Below, one piece after another: positions 1 through 12,948 of a stretch of DNA of 12,948 nucleotides. The DNA comes from Chrysomallon squamiferum (lineage: Eukaryota; Mollusca; Gastropoda; Neomphalida; Peltospiridae), in NCBI GenBank assembly GCA_012295275.1, contig CM022670.1:20792198-20805145 (forward strand). Reading direction: 5' to 3'. The stretch's first letter is position 1; every line of letters starts with the position of its first letter. The translations under genes were made by a program, and so were the position numbers. The notes beneath the pieces are model-generated. The model searched no databases. It was not told the DNA's origin and saw only the letters and a list, made by a program, of their open reading frames with translations.

Positions 1-165
1 GCAGCAGTAGTCACAGTAGTAGAAGCAAGAGTATAAGTATTACTAATATTATTATATTTAATTTTCAATCAATGCACTGCAACTCAATTTAAATTTAATG
101 ATTCTTTTCTCTTTTTGTCTTTAATTTTTCTTTATTTCTTTCTTTTTATATTTTTAAAATTAAAA

Positions 166-195
166 TTTATTTATTTATTTATTTATTTATTTATA
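166..195. repeat. (TTTA)n microsatellite
   Basis: About seven tandem TTTA units. Confidence 0.9.
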
Positions 196-345
196 CATTT
201 ATTTTAATTGATTGATTTACAGATTTATTTTTTATTCCCCTTCATAATGAAAGAATAGGACTGAAAAAAATAATAAAACGTGTAAACATTTAACCTTAAA
301 TATATCGCCATATTAACGAAATGTCTTAGTGTATTTCTGGTTTGT

Positions 346-474
346 TAATTATTATTATTATTATTATTAGCAGTAGTAGTAGCAGCAGCAGTAGCAGTAG
401 TAGTAGTAATAGTCAAGCACTAGTATTAGTATTACTAGTAGTTTTAGTAGTGTCATCATCATTATCATCATAAT
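346..474. repeat. Compound triplet array (ATT)n-(AGT/AGC)n-(ATC)n
   Basis: ATT units pass into AGT and AGC units and then into imperfect AGT, ATT and ATC units, keeping three-base periodicity with small interruptions. Confidence 0.8.
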
Positions 475-571
475 ATTTATAATACTCATCCTCACCACTA
501 TGTAATCTGTTCCAGATATTAATAGTCTGATTTTGCAAAATAAATCGACTAAACAAAAGTAATATTTCAAA

Positions 572-585
572 ATAATTTTTTCCAG
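572..585 (+). other. 3' splice acceptor before glycosyltransferase copy 1
   Basis: A T-rich tract ends in tttttccag at 577-585, followed by a 21-base leader and the ATG. This implies a 5'-UTR intron whose upstream exon is not identifiable here. Copy 2 has an acceptor at the same relative place, and both exons begin with GTAC, which supports it. Confidence 0.65.
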
Positions 586-606
586 GTACTAAACTGCCAC
601 TGGAAG

Positions 607-1680
607 ATGAAGAAAATTCTTTTCTTGACTGTTGTTGTCATCTCTATTTTCATGCTGATTCTGCTTTCATCGAGGTATACTAAGGACAACAAACCAGTAA
701 GGGAAACTATGCTTCAACCCTTAAATGTTAATGTTATCAAATCGCAGCAAGATAAAAGTGTACCTGCTAAACCTATCTCTCAGTGGTGCATGGAACAAAA
801 CATATGTAAAAAAAACGAATCGAAAAAGTATTACGTTTACCACAGGAATGACACGTTTAAACGCATGTTAACTTCACCAGTGAATTATTCTAGAAATATA
901 ACCCACGAGAAAACCGTTGTTCCTAGTTTGGTTCATTTCATTTGGTTGTCTCATCTTGGACCGAAGAAAAAAATGTTTCAGTTTAAGGCTTTGGTAGCCA
1001 TTTTAGCTGCACAAAGATTTATTAAACCCAAACGAATTTTTTTGTGGATTGATAGTTTTCCTGAAGGAAAATATTTTGATGAACTACTGCTAAAGGTTAA
1101 AAACCTGTATTTCATTCAGAGAGAAATTCCAAAAGAAATATACGGTAGACCAGTGAATGTATTAGAACATAAATCAGATATTATTAGAATTGAGGCCATC
1201 TTGGAATTTGGAGGAATGTATTTTGATTTGGATTCTTTTGTTGTGAATCCTTTGGATCCTTTGCTCAAATACGAGACAGTAATGGGATACGAAACATCTT
1301 ATGGCCTGGGTAGCAGTACAATCATAGCCACACCTTGGGCAGAATTCATGAAACTGTGGCATTCGAAGTACCAGACTTTTGATGATACAAACTGGGCTGA
1401 ACATGCCATATTAGTGCCTGCGAAAATAGCCCTTCAACACAAAAACTTAATTCACACTGAAGAAACCTCCCTGTGTCGACCTAACTGGAGTGAGGAAGGT
1501 CTGAATGTGCTCTATGGTACTGGGAAAATTTACGACTGGAAGAAAAAGAATTACGTTGTACACTTGTGGTCGAAAGTGAGATCAGAAAAATATGATCCAG
1601 AAAATATCAAAAGAATGAAGAATATTATTGGTGAAATATTCAGATATATTTATTATGGAAATGCTACTATTATTATGTAA
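607..1680 (+). CDS. GT32-like type II Golgi glycosyltransferase, copy 1 (intact)
   Basis: A 357-residue type II membrane protein. Residues 4-20 are a hydrophobic signal anchor (KKILFLTVVVISIFMLILL region) after a short basic N-terminus. Residues 21-60 form a low-complexity stem and the lumenal catalytic domain follows. GT32 / DXD sugar-binding landmarks are visible: VPSLVHFIWLS (105-115), a HKSDIIRIEAILEFGG stretch (188-203) leading into the DXD motif D207-L208-D209, and a C-terminal NYVVHLWS (315-322) like the terminal His-Leu-Trp motif of the family. There are six N-glycosylation sequons (N70, N81, N93, N97, N293, N352) and Cys at 61, 67 and 290. Known relatives transfer sugars in the Golgi (alpha-1,4-GlcNAc or alpha-1,4-galactosyl transferases, yeast Och1). 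Donor and acceptor here cannot be told. The ATG was chosen because a splice acceptor lies 21 bases upstream and the signal anchor starts there. Confidence 0.9.
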   Translation: MKKILFLTVVVISIFMLILLSSRYTKDNKPVRETMLQPLNVNVIKSQQDKSVPAKPISQWCMEQNICKKNESKKYYVYHRNDTFKRMLTSPVNYSRNITHEKTVVPSLVHFIWLSHLGPKKKMFQFKALVAILAAQRFIKPKRIFLWIDSFPEGKYFDELLLKVKNLYFIQREIPKEIYGRPVNVLEHKSDIIRIEAILEFGGMYFDLDSFVVNPLDPLLKYETVMGYETSYGLGSSTIIATPWAEFMKLWHSKYQTFDDTNWAEHAILVPAKIALQHKNLIHTEETSLCRPNWSEEGLNVLYGTGKIYDWKKKNYVVHLWSKVRSEKYDPENIKRMKNIIGEIFRYIYYGNATIIM

Positions 1681-1898
1681 TTAGCTTTTGTGTAATTGTT
1701 ACTGTTGAGGTTGGGAATGCAATCATATAAGCATTCTTCACAACAGATTTTGTTTTTCTGTACCAATAATATTTTGTAGAGTTATATAATTAATTATTAA
1801 TTGCTTTCTATTCTGCTAGTTTATTTCTGAATGTGTTCAGTTTCCAAAATAATGTTTTACGGCGCTTATATCTATATACACGTAACTTAATAGACAAT

Positions 1899-1996
1899 CC
1901 TCTCTCTCTGCTTGTCTCTCTCTCTCTTTCTCTTTCTCTTATATATATATATAGATAGATAGTTATAGTTAGATAGATAGATAGATAAACAGATAA
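1899..1996. repeat. (CT)n-(AT)n-(GATA)n compound microsatellite
   Basis: CT units with interruptions are followed by a short TA run and AGAT units. It occupies the same position after copy 1 as the long CT array does after the copy 3 pseudogene. Confidence 0.85.
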
Positions 1997-2345
1997 AGGA
2001 TATTTCCTTAATAATTGGCTTTGATATTTTAATCCCAGCGCAATAGAAACTAAATTGAATTGTTATAGATCTAAAGATCACGATATTGGCTGTTATGAAC
2101 CGGTTTTTAACTTGTTTTGTTTTATACTCTGTTTTCCTTACAGAAAAAAATTTGTATTCATCTTTATGTTTTATTTCTGTTATTGAGGCAGTCAGTGATA
2201 AAGCTAGATATATTATGTCTAATACAAAATATTATTATGTTAAAATATCAACTAAACAAATACCTTACGTTTATTTTTAACATCATTATTTTCGTCGTTT
2301 CCAGTTATCATTACCAGCATCATTATTATTATTATTAAGAAATAC

Positions 2346-2419
2346 AACATACACACACACAGGCAGGCAGACACACACATACACACACACACTCATACAC
2401 ACATATATAGATGAAATGA

Positions 2420-2450
<31 letters not shown>

Positions 2451-2507
2451 TATAAAATATATAGATAGAAATATACAAACATATGAATAGATAGATATAT
2501 ATGTATA
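2346..2507. repeat. (AC)n / (AT)n / (GATA) microsatellite cluster
   Basis: Several AC runs are interspersed with TA and ATAG units and a short GGCA repeat. Confidence 0.85.
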
Positions 2508-2834
2508 TTTTCTCTAAGATGGAAACATATTTCCTAAGAATTTACATAACTTTAGTCTAAAAGGTAGAGTCTCAAGTATACTCTTAAAAATGGTTCCGAC
2601 AACTTAAACTTGTAGATTGCTAAGTGTATGTTGGCTTTGCAATCAGATGTAATTATGAGAAAAGACGAGCGACATTCGACTAATATGTGAGTTATTACAT
2701 TAAATACATTCTTAAAATGAACTCTGATATCTTTTGCAATACCTTCATAAATGTTAGAAGATGAAAGGCTATTAAAATCGCAGTAGTAGTTAAAAACAGA
2801 GGTCTCAGAAATTTTAAAAAACTTTACTTAATTT

Positions 2835-2933
<99 letters not shown>

Positions 2934-2934
2934 T
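2835..2934. repeat. (TTTA)n-(TTA)n compound microsatellite
   Basis: About 44 bases of TTTA units change directly into about 56 bases of perfect TTA units. Confidence 0.9.
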
Positions 2935-3578
2935 GAACCGTGGTTTCCAATTGGTTTCTATTGTAAGCGACATATTGGCAACCACCGATCTATTGGATAA
3001 AGACCACGTGTAGATGGACACAGAGGCTATACTGTTTATATTATTAAAACCAGGTTGAAATATGGATGTCTGTAAATTTCAACCATTGTAATTTCTATCA
3101 TAATTATTATATAGATGTTGTTTTTGCTTTCGTTTCATTAATTAAAAAAAATAAATAACAAAAAATAACAAAAAATATAATGAAAACAAAAATAATAGAA
3201 ATAAAAATAAAGAAAGAAAGAAATAATAATAAATAAAACGATTAAGATGTTATGCTGTGTCATTTTGAAAATACACAGATACTTAAAAGAGTATGCTTTT
3301 ATGAGCCAGTACAGAACGAAATGTTTAATAAGTTATTACCAAGCTGTGACAAATATTAATCACGGAACACAGTAAACCACCCATGGTGAATCGTATTGAT
3401 TGTGGTGAGTTAATTAAATTGATAGGATGACTTCGGACACGATGACCAGGCACTCAGAAGAGACGTGCACTTTTCAGTGGTCTTGCATTTCTGCTTGTAT
3501 TCAGTTGTACAATCCTGTGTCAGTAACAGTAATTTTTCCCTCTATTTTATCCACTAACTTTGGTTTTAAGTAAGTGAA

Positions 3579-3604
3579 TTATTATTATCACCATAATCAT
3601 CATC

Positions 3605-3655
<51 letters not shown>

Positions 3656-3704
3656 GTTGTTGTTGTTGTTATTGTTGTTGTTGTCGTCGTCGTCGTCGAC
3701 GTTG
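3579..3704. repeat. (ATT)n-(GTT)n-(GTC)n triplet array
   Basis: Perfect ATT triplets shift to GTT and then GTC units in the same register, ending in a small palindrome around gtcgac. The Tyr/Cys/Arg-rich frame across it is a repeat translation, not a gene. Confidence 0.9.
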
Positions 3705-4060
3705 TTTAAATATATTTTACACTAGACTATTATGCACTTATATTTATCTAATTAGCTGATATCTGATAGGTAAATAGTTACGTGATAACGTCTTCTGCAT
3801 TTTCACGTGAGATAAATCAAAATGCACTTTATTTTATTATGTTAGAATTAATTTTTTGAAATTGTGTTTTGAATTAACTTCTTCATCAGTTGAGTTAACA
3901 ATTTGCATTTTTCCCTTCGTGTCGTCAAGTGTTTTGTATAATATTTTCTCACTTAATTATTTTGTCCATTCGCTCATTTATTTATTAATACACATCTAAC
4001 TACAGTTGTAAATATTTGTCAATGCATTGCGTTTAGAATAATGAAAATGACTACGATCAT

Positions 4061-4094
4061 GATAATAATAATAATAACAACAACAACAACAACT
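4061..4094. repeat. (AAT)n-(AAC)n triplet array
   Basis: AAT triplets switch to AAC triplets in register. Confidence 0.85.
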
Positions 4095-4171
4095 ATAAAT
4101 CCAATATAAAAACATAATAATAACAAAAGTAAATGTTTTAATACAACAGTTACTGTCTCGAAAAGTTCGTG

Positions 4172-4192
4172 TTTTTTTTTTTTTTTTTTTTT
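4172..4192. repeat. Poly(T) run
   Basis: Twenty-one consecutive T, about 95 bases before the inferred acceptor of copy 2. Confidence 0.9.
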
Positions 4193-4270
4193 ATCGATAT
4201 GCACTCTGTAAACAATATTTTGTATAATTATTGCATTTTTTTATTTCTTTGAAAACCAGTAATATATATA

Positions 4271-4287
4271 TATGATTTTATTTAAAG
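4271..4287 (+). other. 3' splice acceptor before glycosyltransferase copy 2
   Basis: gattttatttaaag ends at 4287 and is followed by GTACCAGACAAGCC and an ATG, matching the GTAC-starting leader after the acceptor of copy 1. If used, the upstream in-frame ATG at 4272 is intronic and translation starts at 4302. Confidence 0.6.
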
Positions 4288-4301
4288 GTACCAGACAAGC
4301 C

Positions 4302-5321
4302 ATGAAAGGGATAAAATATTTTAGTTTTGGTTCTACAGTTATCTACTTTATAATAATGATCACGTTAATTTTGTACAGTAAGAGTAAATTAAGGAAAATA
4401 GATTTTCAGCCACTCGGTTTTCATTATGTCAAGACAAAACAGTTCATCAGAGTAGAATGGTCTACGATAATAAAGTCTACTGTTCACTTGTGTATGGAGC
4501 CAAACATATGCAAAGAAAACGAATCAAAAAAGTATTACCTTTACTATAGAAATGACACGTTTAAACGCATGTTAACTTCACCAGTGGATTATTCAAGAAA
4601 TATAACCCATGAGAAAACTGTTGTTCCTAGTTTGGTTCATTTCATTTGGTTGTCTCATCTTGGACCGAAGAAAAAAATGTTTCAGTTTAAGGCTTTGGTA
4701 GCCATTTTAGCTGCACAAAGATTTATTACACCTAAACGAATTTTTTTGTGGATTGATAGTTTTCCTGAAGGAAAATATTTTGATGAACTACTGCTAAAGA
4801 TTAAAAACCTATATCTCATTCAGAGAGAAATTCCAAAAGAAATATACGGAAGACCAGTGAATGTATTAGAACATAAATCAGATGTTATTAGAATTGAGGC
4901 CATCTTGGAATTTGGAGGAATGTATTTTGATTTGGATTCTTTTGTTGTGAATCCTTTGGATCCTTTGCTCAAATACGAGACAGTAATGGGATATGAAACA
5001 TCTAATGGCCTGGGTAGCAGTACAATCATAGCCACACCTTGGGCAGAATTCATGAAACTGTGGCATTCGAAGTACAAGACATTTGATGATACAAATTGGG
5101 CTGAACATGCCATATTAATGCCTGCGAGAATAGCCCTTCGACACAAAAACTTAATTCACACAGAAAAAAGCTCCTTGTGTCGACCTAACTGGAGTAAGGA
5201 AGGTCTGAATGTGCTCTATGGTACTGGGAAATTTTACGACTGGAAGAAAATGAATTACGTTGTACACTTGTGGTCGAAAAAGAGATCAAAAAATATGATC
5301 CAGAAAATATCAAAGGAATGA
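4302..5321 (+). CDS. GT32-like type II Golgi glycosyltransferase, copy 2 (C-terminus frameshifted)
   Basis: As read, 339 residues from the ATG at 4302 (the in-frame ATG at 4272 probably lies in the preceding intron). The signal anchor is at about residues 9-25, then a stem, then a catalytic domain about 92% identical to copy 1 by hand count (20 differences in 266 residues). It keeps the VHFIWLS motif, the DXD (D210-L211-D212) and the NYVVHLWS motif. The anchor and stem are strongly diverged, sharing little beyond a QPL patch. After residue 329 the A run at 5288-5293 is one base short relative to copy 1, so the last 31 residues of copy 1 are replaced by 10 unrelated ones and a TGA. All recognised catalytic landmarks precede the break, so the enzyme might still work. 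An assembly or base-calling error is an alternative. Its job is presumably the same Golgi sugar transfer as copy 1, substrate unknown. Confidence 0.82.
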   Translation: MKGIKYFSFGSTVIYFIIMITLILYSKSKLRKIDFQPLGFHYVKTKQFIRVEWSTIIKSTVHLCMEPNICKENESKKYYLYYRNDTFKRMLTSPVDYSRNITHEKTVVPSLVHFIWLSHLGPKKKMFQFKALVAILAAQRFITPKRIFLWIDSFPEGKYFDELLLKIKNLYLIQREIPKEIYGRPVNVLEHKSDVIRIEAILEFGGMYFDLDSFVVNPLDPLLKYETVMGYETSNGLGSSTIIATPWAEFMKLWHSKYKTFDDTNWAEHAILMPARIALRHKNLIHTEKSSLCRPNWSKEGLNVLYGTGKFYDWKKMNYVVHLWSKKRSKNMIQKISKE

Positions 5322-5383
5322 AGAATATTGTTGGTGAAATATTCAGATATATTTATTATAACAATACCACTATTATCAATTAG
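5288..5383 (+). other. Displaced C-terminal coding remnant of copy 2
   Basis: In the +1-shifted frame from 5294 to a TAG at 5381-5383, the sequence remains open and encodes a tail closely similar to copy 1 residues 329-357 (YDPENIK, GEIFRYIYY). The preserved frame means the indel is recent or is a sequence error. Confidence 0.75.
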
Positions 5384-5609
5384 TATTGTTTTTGATCAGA
5401 GTTTATTATATAAAATAATAATTATACAGCTTTTTTGACTTCATTTTCTTCTTCTACATAACTGATAATTATTTTCTGTCTACGTGATATTTGATACACT
5501 TAAATACTTAATGATTAAGAAACCGATAACAGCAAAATATTTGTGATAGATTTTAGAGTTAATTATATGTGTTAGTTTCTGATGGTATAATTATGTCTTG
5601 TTTATAATA
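5384..5609. other. 3' flank of copy 2, no gene seen
   Basis: AT-rich, without similarity to the 3' flank of copy 1 and without a canonical AATAAA signal that I could see. Confidence 0.5.
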
Positions 5610-5850
5610 TAAATATATTTTGATATTCTGAGGTTATGAATCGTTTGTATCTTTGTTGAGACATGGGTTAGTAATAGAGTATGAAACAACTTTTCGTTTG
5701 GATATCAAGACAATGATAAGCACAACGTGGGTATAATTCATGAAATTCGAAACACAGAAATATGGTCCATAAAATATTAAATATTTGAAAAATACCGTTG
5801 ATGAAATAGTCATATACATTTATTGTAGCAATGCTGCTATTATAAATGGT
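5610..5850 (+). pseudogene. GT32-like glycosyltransferase copy 3, decayed fragment
   Basis: DNA alignment by eye to copy 1. 5611-5760 matches the DXD region onward (about 1213-1350: tattttgat, then gtaat..g.tatgaaac, then attcatgaaa). The next part jumps across an internal deletion of roughly 200 bases to the C-terminal coding end (cagaaatatggtcc and gatgaaata, matching about 1580-1680). Everything before the DXD region is absent. Stops and indels occur in all frames, and the two Asp codons of the DXD motif are not both intact. It lies in tandem, same strand, about 230 bases after copy 2, and has no function as an enzyme. Confidence 0.8.
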
Positions 5851-6052
5851 AGTTTGCATTTGTTAATCTGCGACTGTTAATGGTTGGAGGAATGCGGTAA
5901 TATATATATTTCTCAAAATAAAACAGGATTTTTCTCTATGTAAATATTTTAAAGAGCTATATAATTAATTACTAATTTCTTTTGCGCATTAGCAATATTG
6001 CTAGTTTTGTTTCTTAATGTGTTCAATATTTACAGCACTCGCTACTTTACAG
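5851..6052 (+). other. Duplicated 3' flank shared by copy 1 and the copy 3 pseudogene
   Basis: Matches 1681-1880 after copy 1, for example a 22-base block around tatataattaatta (1782-1803 against 5956-5977) and the ctagttt...ctTaatgtgttca segment. It includes an AATAAA at 5917-5922. Copy 2 lacks this flank. Confidence 0.7.
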
Positions 6053-6071
6053 CACTCTCTTCTCTCTCTCT

Positions 6072-6144
<73 letters not shown>
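6053..6144. repeat. (CT)n microsatellite
   Basis: About 90 bases of nearly pure CT. It sits at the same relative place as the shorter CT tract after copy 1, so it is probably a duplicated and expanded version. Confidence 0.95.
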
Positions 6145-6150
<6 letters not shown>

Positions 6151-6880
6151 GTTAATTAGCCTATCATTAGATACATTGTGCTTGTATATTTAATTACTGT
6201 TTGAGTTTGGAAATAAATACGCAAAGCTGATTATAGTTTTTTCATTTATGTATAAAAATAAAGAGTCATTAGCTGAAAGATGGATGAATGAATACTTTAA
6301 CATTTAATACACTGTAATATTAATGATTATGTTAATTATAGGCTTTGACAGTACTAATAAAATTATAATAAATAAAATCTCAGTTAATATCATTTATAAG
6401 TATCTTCCAGTTAACAGGGAAAAAAAGTATTTCTCGACCCAGTCTCATGTTCAAGGCGCTATCAGTTAACCTATGTAAAACAAATCATATTTCTAACGAC
6501 CGGTAGAAATGTTTTTCTAATACAGGTATGAGATATATCAGTGTAATAATAATAGATCAGTGGAATGTTAAGCAACATTTAGTATGTTGAGTGTCGAAAA
6601 GCAATATGAAAAGCAAGGATACAAATAAACTGCTTGTATTCAGGATAACTGTAATATTGTCAATGGGGTGTGTGGTTTTGTAAACTGAGTGTAAAATAAT
6701 ACCAGTATTATTTAATATGGCTCCGGGGTGTCAGTTTACGGGTAGGGAAGAATAACAAAAGGCGTGTTGTGTGATTGTTACCCTTTGAATTTTGAAATTT
6801 AGCTAAATATATTTTTTGTTTTTTACTTTTTGTGAAATATATCAGCATCCAGCAAATTTATTATTTATATATAAAATATG

Positions 6881-6959
<79 letters not shown>

Positions 6960-7407
6960 AATGATGATAATAATAATAATAATGAAAATAATAATAATAA
7001 TAATAACAATAATAATAATAATAGTGGTGACAACCCTCACCCCCCCCCGAAAAAAAAGATAAAACCTGTCCGACCACTTATTAGAATTTAATATGTCCTA
7101 ACAGTAGTCTGCAATGGATTAATTTTAGTAAGAATAAAATAGCAGAATATTCTTTTTTTGATGATTTTGCTTTAGTAATATATGTTTGAAAAGATGCCAT
7201 TTCTTACACAGACCCCTAATAGGTCATTGATGTGTTCATACTGATAGACTGACATAGTTTGATTTTCAGTTTGCCTATTGTGTATCTGGCAGGCAAGTGT
7301 AGACTTGTATCAGCCTGTAACTTGACTATTAGATAACAAGTTCAAGTATGTGGCTAAAGTAAATGCTATCAGTGTAGATGTATCGTGCTAAACGTTGGTG
7401 AAATAAC
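6145..7407. other. Intergenic region between the glycosyltransferase cluster and the receptor gene
   Basis: No supported gene on either strand. AT-rich, with several chance AATAAA strings and one long triplet array. The Thr/Asn-rich and Leu/Ile-rich frames at 6816-7091 are translations of that array. Confidence 0.6.
6880..7023. repeat. (TAC)n-(TAA)n compound triplet array
   Basis: About 47 bases of TAC units change in register to about 98 bases of TAA units with rare substitutions (GAT, GAA, CAA). Confidence 0.95.
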
Positions 7408-7413
7408 TTTATT
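7408..7413 (-). promoter_or_regulatory. Poly(A) signal AATAAA of the TIR receptor gene
   Basis: tttatt on the + strand reads AATAAA on the - strand, 63 bases past the TGA stop, giving a short 3' UTR. Confidence 0.6.
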
Positions 7414-7475
7414 TGTACATTGATATGTGTAGTTTTAGAAAATAATGTTTATAACCAAATAATATACATCAGAGT

Positions 7476-12292
<4,817 letters not shown>

Positions 12293-12948
12293 TTCTCCGT
12301 TGTAATGAAAGGCTAACTATAACGAGTACTAACATAGTAGAACCAGATTCTTTACAATTTATTTACAGTATTTACATGGAACAGCATTTCAATACTCGCT
12401 TTGTAATCCGTCATCAAGACACTTCGTTCTATATCAAATATAAAATATCACTTTCCTCTTTTCATTTAAGATAACTAATATATCATATTAAATATTTCTT
12501 TCTTACTCCACTTGCTTATTATCTCCATCAAACTGATGTCCATGCCTTGAAAGAAACGTAAATGTTTTCACTGTTATTCCATATTTAGTATTTTCGATGT
12601 GCCAGTTCTAATAACCGATATGTGTTGTTAAATGCAAAGCTTAAAACAGACACAAAATTCCAGCGATGTCTTCAGTGGAGCAAAGTAAACGCTTAAACAT
12701 ACATCATATTTTTTTTGTACCTGTCACATGAAGTTACGCCCCCTGTCATTTCGTGTAAACACAAAAGACTTACTATTCTCTATGCTAGATAAAATAATTT
12801 AGGAGACCCCGAAACAAAAGGAAATGCAAATGTAAATATAAATTAAATACTGCTACTACTACTACTACTACTACTACTACAACTACTATTACCACAGCAA
12901 TTACTCTATCAATCTAATCATGCTGCAGTTAATTATTGTTTCTGTTAA
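12293..12948. other. 5' flank of the TIR receptor gene
   Basis: Should hold the 5' UTR and perhaps the promoter of the - strand receptor gene. I see no convincing TATA box or other named element. It ends in a (TAC)n repeat and AT-rich sequence, and no coding region is seen. Confidence 0.5.
12848..12890. repeat. (TAC)n triplet microsatellite
   Basis: About ten ACT/TAC units followed by imperfect ones. Confidence 0.9.

Larger units (their letters stand above)
1..571. other. Gene-free AT-rich sequence upstream of copy 1 (likely intron or intergenic)
   Basis: No coding region is recognised. It holds degenerate triplet repeats (1-60), a (TTTA)n run and a triplet array. If the acceptor at 585 is used, at least the 3' part is the 5'-UTR intron of copy 1. 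The tyrosine/cysteine-rich minus-strand reading frame at 367-570 is a translated triplet repeat. Confidence 0.5.
1681..4270. other. Long non-coding spacer between glycosyltransferase copies 1 and 2
   Basis: No convincing coding region on either strand. The first 200 bases (to about 1880) are the 3' flank of copy 1 and are homologous to the flank of the copy 3 pseudogene. The remainder holds several microsatellite blocks, an A-rich stretch (3141-3238) and otherwise unrecognised AT-rich sequence. The 5'-UTR exon of copy 2 should lie here if its acceptor is real, but cannot be placed by eye. Confidence 0.6.

Noticed and set aside
2086-2338. Two overlapping + strand frames of 64 and 73 codons
   Set aside because: AT-rich chance frames with no motif, ending in or next to simple repeats.
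2935-3238. Block between a TTA array and an A-rich stretch, resembling a SINE body with a tail
   Set aside because: No tRNA-type A or B box and no clear target-site duplication could be seen. A repeat-library search would decide.
4820-5146. Minus-strand frames of 108 and 76 codons over glycosyltransferase copy 2 (and one of 76 codons over copy 1)
   Set aside because: Antisense to the conserved catalytic domain. Their similarity between copies only reflects the duplicated + strand gene.
5634-5859. Short - strand frames of 61 and 63 codons
   Set aside because: Antisense to the decayed glycosyltransferase copy 3.
6816-7091. Thr/Asn-rich, Leu/Ile-rich and Leu/Val-rich frames
   Set aside because: Translations of the (TAC)n-(TAA)n array in different frames.

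Overview
This window looks like intron-containing animal nuclear DNA. It is AT-rich, holds many microsatellites (di-, tri- and tetranucleotide), and carries a spliced gene with GT-AG introns. The two gene families present (GT32-type Golgi glycosyltransferases and a TLR-like TIR receptor), together with the repeat texture, fit a lophotrochozoan, most likely a mollusc such as a cephalopod. That assignment is inference, because nothing in the sequence names the species.

Left half, + strand (about 586-6144): a small tandem family of type II membrane glycosyltransferases with a GT32-like (DXD sugar-binding) fold. Copy 1 (607-1680) is intact. Copy 2 (4302-5321) is about 92% identical over the catalytic domain, but a net one-base loss in a short A run swaps its last 31 residues for 10 unrelated ones. 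Copy 3 (about 5610-5850) is a decayed fragment with a large internal deletion. Its 3' flank, down to a CT microsatellite, still matches the flank of copy 1. Both intact copies have a 3' splice acceptor just upstream of the ATG, so each seems to have one coding exon preceded by a 5'-UTR intron.

Middle (6145-7407): no gene seen; AT-rich DNA with a (TAC)n-(TAA)n array.

Right half, - strand (12292 down to 7476): a four-exon gene, assembled here from compatible splice sites, for an 824-residue single-pass receptor. It has a signal peptide, a Ser/Thr-rich N-glycosylated ectodomain with an N-terminal Cys-rich EGF-like module and two membrane-proximal EGF-like modules, one transmembrane helix, a complete TLR-like TIR domain and a Ser-rich tail of about 160 residues. 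It has no leucine-rich repeats and no Ig domains, so it is neither a classical Toll-like receptor nor an IL-1 receptor. All three introns are phase 1 and a poly(A) signal lies 63 bases past the stop. This gene is the most interesting object in the window.

The glycosyltransferase cluster and the receptor gene converge tail to tail. Nothing in the sequence shows that they work together.
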